Made by a program: the position numbers and the translations under genes. The notes beneath the pieces are model-generated. The model was not told where the DNA came from. It saw nothing but the letters and a program-made list of their open reading frames with translations, and did not search any database. DNA of 9,706 nt from an uncultured Eubacteriales bacterium. GTDB taxonomy: Bacteria > Bacillota > Clostridia > Peptostreptococcales > Anaerovoracaceae. Location: positions 1 through 9,706 of the forward strand of contig UQMQ01000088.1 in NCBI GenBank assembly GCA_900542245.1, in the 5' to 3' direction. Numbering within the stretch: position 1 is the first letter of the stretch; each line of letters starts with the position of its first letter. Shown here in pieces: positions 6,620 through 9,706 of the stretch.

Positions 6620-8029
6620 TTACAGTAAACCCTCTGCTTCCAGCGTTTTCTTGACAAAATCAATATCTGTTTTTGTTTCGATCGCTAAGAATTCCAGATC
6701 TGCATCGGTCGGCTTGACGCCGGCTTTCTTGACCGCTTTTTTGATCAAGGATTTGCGGAAATGTTCGATATTCGCTACTTTGTGCTTGATCAGACCCGGG
6801 TTTGCAGGTAAGATCAAATTTGTGCCTGGCTTATCGTCCTTCGGATCTCCGAATTTGATATCGATACCATTATCTCTTGCGAAATCAAGCTGCGGCTGGA
6901 TGTGCTTGCCTGCGCCTGTGTATTCCGTCTCGGAAACAACGACGATCGCATCTTCCGGCAATTCCTGTGCGTAGGAGAACGCCGTCGCAAGTGCAGTATT
7001 CCCTGCAGGACCTCTTTCGATACCTTCCAGATTCGCCAGCATTTCGGTCATATACATAACCTCGCCCTGTGTCGTTGTGAAATATTGATCCATATATCTC
7101 AGCGGACGTGCTGCGGAACGCGGTACATCGGAGTGGTCCGGATCGGTGGCGTAAGGAACGCCGAATCCGGTATGTCCTGTTGTGCAGGATTTCTTATTGA
7201 AATCCAAATCGGAGGCCATGGAAAGCCCTGTCAAATCGATGGATGCTGCGACAACCTCAGCCTTGCAGCCTGCTTTGAGCAGCCCGCGTGCCGTTCCGGT
7301 TACCATACCGCCGCCTGCGTTGGTGCAGACAACAACATCAGGATCCTTGCCGAGTTTTTCTCTGCACTGTGTCGCAATTTCATAGCCCAGTGTTTCCACG
7401 CCGGCAATGCCGAACGGAGAATACAGGGAAGCGTTGAAGTATCCGGTATCTTCCATGATGGACAGGAAAGAATAGAATAATTCCGGTCCGACGGTCAGCT
7501 GTACGACTTCTGCGCCGAGTGCTTCGCACTTTCTCGCCTTCTCAACGATCTCCGGTTGTCCGACGCCGTGGGAGTCATAGCATTCCTGGACGATGATGCA
7601 GTTTAATCCCTGCATCGCTGCCTGGGAAGCAACCGCCGCACCGTAGTTGCCGGAGGTCGCTGCCATAACGCCCTTATAGCCTAATTTCTTCGCATGCGCA
7701 ACTGCGCACGCCGCACGTCTGTCCTTGAAAGAGCCGGATGCGTTGCAGGATTCATCTTTGACGAAGATCCTTGCACCGTAGCCCGGTTTTGCGTATTTAC
7801 GCGCTAATTTTGTGATGTTTCTGAGTTCCAGAAGCGGCGTGTTGCCGACACCATGCAATCCCTGAATTCTTTCGATTTCGTCCAAGGTATATCCGGTAGA
7901 TTTCATCAACGCATCGTAGTCGAAAGAAATCGGAGAAGTCTCAAAATCGGAATAGTCAAGTCCCAATGCTTCTTTTTGTATCTCGTTGGATCTGCCCATG
8001 ACGGACTGATAGTCTTTTGCCAATGCCAT
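6620..8029 (-). CDS. ortB: 2-amino-4-oxopentanoate thiolase, PLP subunit OrtB
   Basis: This is the catalytic subunit of the thiolase that yields alanine and acetyl-CoA from 2-amino-4-oxopentanoate. The 469-residue protein has a fold-type II PLP architecture like threonine synthase and cysteine synthase. The Schiff-base lysine is most likely K102 in the segment KDESCNASGSFKDRRA (91-106). SGNYGAAVASQA (126-137) is the substrate/carboxylate-binding loop, and TNAGGGMVTG (236-245) is the glycine-rich phosphate-binding loop. The extra N-terminal 60 residues and the C-terminal tail beyond about 400 fit the OrtB family rather than plain threonine synthase. The ATG overlaps the ortA stop by one base, and GGAGGTGAA lies just upstream inside ortA. 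Threonine synthase is the main alternative by fold, but the ortA coupling and the pathway neighbours make that unlikely. Confidence 0.95.
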   Translation of the reverse strand: MALAKDYQSVMGRSNEIQKEALGLDYSDFETSPISFDYDALMKSTGYTLDEIERIQGLHGVGNTPLLELRNITKLARKYAKPGYGARIFVKDESCNASGSFKDRRAACAVAHAKKLGYKGVMAATSGNYGAAVASQAAMQGLNCIIVQECYDSHGVGQPEIVEKARKCEALGAEVVQLTVGPELFYSFLSIMEDTGYFNASLYSPFGIAGVETLGYEIATQCREKLGKDPDVVVCTNAGGGMVTGTARGLLKAGCKAEVVAASIDLTGLSMASDLDFNKKSCTTGHTGFGVPYATDPDHSDVPRSAARPLRYMDQYFTTTQGEVMYMTEMLANLEGIERGPAGNTALATAFSYAQELPEDAIVVVSETEYTGAGKHIQPQLDFARDNGIDIKFGDPKDDKPGTNLILPANPGLIKHKVANIEHFRKSLIKKAVKKAGVKPTDADLEFLAIETKTDIDFVKKTLEAEGLL

Positions 8030-8334
8030 TATGCTTCACCTCCGAAATTCATGATCTCTCTCAGCTGTCTGTCAATTTCGATGATCTCCGGCACGAATTT
8101 GCCGTAGCTGTGGGTATAGTAAGGGGCTTCGTCGATCAAAGTACCCTCTACCAGACGGCCGACGGCTGTCTTGACGGTAACCTCGTCACCGAGCTTTGCT
8201 TCCTCATTCTGCAGGAAGCCCTTTGTCCATTGTTGCAGGTCGCATTTCTTCGTATCGTCCGGCAGCTTTGCAGTTCTTTCTTCTGCTTTCAGAACGATGC
8301 TGTGGATGCGGACCCAATCGCCTTTTTTAGCCAT
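8029..8334 (-). CDS. ortA: 2-amino-4-oxopentanoate thiolase, small subunit OrtA
   Basis: This is the small subunit of the PLP-dependent thiolase that cleaves 2-amino-4-oxopentanoate with CoA into alanine and acetyl-CoA. The predicted 101-residue protein starts MAKKGDWVRI and carries GDWVRIHSIVL (5-15), a charged central part and PYYTHSYGKFVPE (71-83), with no signal peptide or membrane segment. The frame is open upstream to 8445, but the ATG at 8334 is preceded by AGGAG with 9 nt spacing, and about 100 residues is the usual OrtA size. The longer reading would run through the ord-ortA spacer hairpins. Its TAA stop shares one base with the ortB start (TAATG), so the two subunits are probably translationally coupled and made in equal amounts. 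The assignment rests on sequence character plus its fixed partnership with ortB. Confidence 0.93.
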   Translation of the reverse strand: MAKKGDWVRIHSIVLKAEERTAKLPDDTKKCDLQQWTKGFLQNEEAKLGDEVTVKTAVGRLVEGTLIDEAPYYTHSYGKFVPEIIEIDRQLREIMNFGGEA

Positions 8335-8343
8335 TTTGTCTAT

Positions 8344-8348
8344 CTCCT
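8344..8348 (-). promoter_or_regulatory. ribosome binding site that fixes the ortA start
   Basis: AGGAG lies 9 nt upstream of the ATG at 8334. It chooses this start over in-frame upstream ATGs at 8445 and 8409, which would make the protein longer than usual for OrtA. Confidence 0.75.
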
Positions 8349-8370
8349 TATTTGTGTAAGATTCGCCCTC

Positions 8371-8398
8371 TAATTTCCGAGCAGCGCCGAGGAAATTA
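8371..8398 (-). other. hairpin in the ord-ortA spacer
   Basis: A perfect 8-bp stem (TAATTTCC at 8371-8378, GGAAATTA at 8391-8398) encloses a 12-nt loop. No U-tract follows on the minus strand, so it does not look like an intrinsic terminator. It lies about 23 nt upstream of the ortA ribosome binding site and could affect processing or stability of the mRNA. Confidence 0.5.
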
Positions 8399-8420
8399 TA
8401 TCGAATCATCCTTGCGGCAA

Positions 8421-8443
8421 CGCCGTCCGGCGACGCATGTCGC
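8421..8443 (-). other. GC-rich dyads after the ord stop
   Basis: A 5-bp stem with a 4-nt loop is formed by GCGAC (8430-8434) and GTCGC (8439-8443). It overlaps a second possible stem made by CGCC (8421-8424) and GGCG (8429-8432), so only one can form at a time. With the hairpin at 8371-8398, most of the 127-nt ord-ortA spacer is capable of pairing. No U-tract follows. Confidence 0.35.
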
Positions 8444-8461
8444 ATATAAATGGAAGATTCG

Positions 8462-9523
8462 CTACTTCACGATTTTCTTGTTTTCTTTGATCAGATCTCT
8501 GAAGTCGCCCATGATTGCGTGTGGAACCGGGATGTCCAGCATCGTGATCAGACCTGCGTCTGCGTTGATGCAGTGCGGGATGCAGTTCATGATCATAGCC
8601 ATGGTGCCGATACCGCCTTCGATCTCCGGTGTGTTAACCATGTTGACAGGAGGTACTGCATCTAAGATGACATAGTCGCCTGTGTGTACGCCAACCTGCT
8701 CCGGTTCGATCTGCTGCGGATGATCCATGTCGATCTTTCTTTCGCCGTCAATGTTGACCCAGCCCTTCATTGCAACGCCTGCAACCTGTCCTGCTGCCGC
8801 GAAGCCGTAAGGAGACTTTCTGTCAACGTCTGTCACGATCGGTTCCATATCTTGACCGAAGTCATCCCACTTCCAACCGAGCGCGTCACAGATCATCATC
8901 GTGGATTCTGCGAAGCCTACGTGACCTGCCATCGTACCGTTTGCTTTTCTTTCGTTGAATTCTTCAACAGAGATGCCGATACCCTGCTCTTCCATAACTG
9001 CCGGTCCGAACGGGGACAGGGAGTTAACTCTTCTGGAGGTTACATGGTTTACTTCTTCGCAAGCTGCGGTCCACAGCACGACCAGCAGGTCCATGATGAG
9101 ACCCGGGTTGATGCCGGTACCCATAACGGATACGCCGTTCTTCTTTGCGATTTCATCTAATTTCTTAGCCAGTTCCGGTTCCTGCGCCTGCGGGTAAGCC
9201 ATTTCTTCTGCAGAAGTAATGACGTTCATGCCTCTTTCCATAACGAATACCAGCTTGTCAAATACGTCTTTTGTGAAGGAGTTTGTGCAAACAACAACGA
9301 TGTCTGCTGCGCCCGGTTTGATGACTTCTTCCGGCGTTCCAACGATCACGTCTTCTCTGTCGCCCTTTACGCTGCCCGCAACAACGTCATATAAGCTCTT
9401 GCCGATCTTGTCGCCGATATCGATCGCACCAACGATATCCACGCCCTTTTTCTTTGTAAGCATTTTGCCGATGCCGCCGCCCATAGCGCCTAATCCCCAA
9501 AGGATCACTTTTACGTTTTTCAT
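8462..9523 (-). CDS. ord: 2,4-diaminopentanoate dehydrogenase
   Basis: This cytoplasmic NAD(P)-dependent enzyme oxidatively deaminates (2R,4S)-2,4-diaminopentanoate to 2-amino-4-oxopentanoate, the third step of oxidative ornithine fermentation. The 353-residue product opens with a beta strand and a Rossmann GxGxxG turn (GLGAMGG, residues 10-16). Other visible features are VVVCTNS at 77-83, the GTGINPG loop at 135-141, and a C-terminal catalytic half of the dihydrodipicolinate-reductase-like type. I chose the ATG at 9523 because AAAGGAGA sits 10 nt upstream. An in-frame TTG at 9544 would add seven residues but would place that ribosome binding site inside the gene. It is the first gene after the sigma-54-type promoter. 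The ortAB and oraSE neighbours fix the substrate: alone it could only be called a family dehydrogenase. NAD versus NADP preference cannot be read with confidence. Confidence 0.95.
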   Translation of the reverse strand: MKNVKVILWGLGAMGGGIGKMLTKKKGVDIVGAIDIGDKIGKSLYDVVAGSVKGDREDVIVGTPEEVIKPGAADIVVVCTNSFTKDVFDKLVFVMERGMNVITSAEEMAYPQAQEPELAKKLDEIAKKNGVSVMGTGINPGLIMDLLVVLWTAACEEVNHVTSRRVNSLSPFGPAVMEEQGIGISVEEFNERKANGTMAGHVGFAESTMMICDALGWKWDDFGQDMEPIVTDVDRKSPYGFAAAGQVAGVAMKGWVNIDGERKIDMDHPQQIEPEQVGVHTGDYVILDAVPPVNMVNTPEIEGGIGTMAMIMNCIPHCINADAGLITMLDIPVPHAIMGDFRDLIKENKKIVK

Positions 9524-9532
9524 TTCACTTAA

Positions 9533-9540
9533 TCTCCTTT
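9533..9540 (-). promoter_or_regulatory. ribosome binding site that fixes the ord start
   Basis: AAAGGAGA lies 10 nt before the ATG at 9523 and inside the sequence that would be coding if the in-frame TTG at 9544 were used. It therefore favours the ATG. Confidence 0.8.
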
Positions 9541-9583
9541 TCAAAACAAAATTTGTTTAGCAACAATTGTATCTATAAATTAA

Positions 9584-9599
9584 AGCAAGGAGCATGCCA
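9584..9599 (-). promoter_or_regulatory. sigma-54 (-24/-12) promoter for the ord operon
   Basis: Read on the minus strand the site is TGGCATGCTCCTTGCT. This matches the sigma-54 consensus TGGCAC-N5-TTGCW at every position except one (T for C at the end of the -24 box), and the invariant GG and GC are exactly 10 bases apart. Transcription would begin near 9574, leaving a leader of about 50 nt before the ord ATG at 9523. Sigma-54 promoters need an AAA+ enhancer-binding activator, which is not in the window. I see no convincing sigma-70 pair in the same region. Confidence 0.8.
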
Positions 9600-9616
9600 T
9601 CCCTCCGTTTGCACAT

Positions 9617-9645
9617 TGTATACATAAACAAGCCCATTTCTTGTT
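9617..9645. promoter_or_regulatory. dyad sequences upstream of the sigma-54 promoter
   Basis: There are two symmetric elements here. One is a perfect 8-bp palindrome TGTATACA at 9617-9624. The other is the inverted repeat AACAAG-N7-CTTGTT at 9627-9632 and 9640-9645. They lie roughly 45-70 bp upstream of the predicted start of transcription, which is close for an enhancer-binding activator but possible. In such AT-rich DNA short dyads also arise by chance. Confidence 0.3.
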
Positions 9646-9651
9646 GTTTTT

Positions 9652-9704
9652 CCAAAAAAACATCTTGATTTTTCTGTGTTTTTGCATTAAAATACCAAAA
9701 CATC
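9652..9704. repeat. imperfect direct repeat upstream of ord
   Basis: CC followed by an A-run and CATC occurs twice: CCAAAAAAACATC at 9652-9664 and CCAAAACATC at 9695-9704, differing only in A-run length. The copies lie about 80-130 bp upstream of the predicted sigma-54 start, the usual distance for activator sites, and the window ends just past the second copy. A binding role is inferred from position only. Confidence 0.3.
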
Positions 9705-9706
9705 CC

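Noticed and set aside
9524..9544. TTG start for ord at 9544
   Set aside because: It would translate through the ribosome binding site AAAGGAGA. The ATG at 9523 gives the expected Rossmann N-terminus.
1..9706. CRISPR array, tRNA, rRNA, insertion sequence or integration site
   Set aside because: No regularly spaced repeats, no tRNA-like cloverleaf, no transposase or integrase frame and no terminal inverted repeats were seen. The cluster has even composition and a single orientation.

Overview
The window is one strand-coherent catabolic cluster: all eight genes lie on the minus strand. It encodes the oxidative branch of anaerobic (Stickland-type) ornithine fermentation. The enzyme set, the strong AGGAGG-type ribosome binding sites, the roughly balanced base composition and the sigma-54-type promoter point to an amino-acid-fermenting anaerobe of the Clostridia. 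The genus cannot be named from the sequence.

Layout in transcription order (high to low coordinates). Positions 9524-9706 form an AT-rich control region with a well-matched sigma-54 (-24/-12) promoter at 9584-9599 and several dyads and repeats upstream that could bind an enhancer-binding activator. Then come ord (2,4-diaminopentanoate dehydrogenase), ortA and ortB (2-amino-4-oxopentanoate thiolase), and oraS and oraE (adenosylcobalamin/PLP D-ornithine 4,5-aminomutase). Junctions within the pairs ortA/ortB and oraS/oraE are translationally coupled. The ord-ortA and ortB-oraS gaps carry hairpins without U-tracts. A 348-bp gap at 3604-3951 holds several hairpins, one a strong terminator-like stem, and ends in a candidate extended -10 promoter. 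It is followed by a second block: a PaaI-type hotdog thioesterase, a long MutL/GlmL-like ATPase with a C-terminal cysteine cluster, and orr (ornithine racemase). Positions 1-120 are the 3' flank of orr and hold no supported gene.

How the genes work together: Orr converts L-ornithine to D-ornithine. OraS/OraE moves the terminal amino group to give 2,4-diaminopentanoate. Ord oxidatively deaminates this to 2-amino-4-oxopentanoate. OrtAB cleaves it with CoA to alanine and acetyl-CoA. The MutL-like ATPase probably protects or reactivates the B12 mutase. The thioesterase is the one gene with no assigned place in the known pathway. No transporter or regulator is in the window. The least expected signals are the embedded thioesterase with its own promoter, the cysteine-rich tail of the MutL-like protein, the structured intergenic spacers and the sigma-54 control region. 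I see no evidence for a wholly unknown system here.
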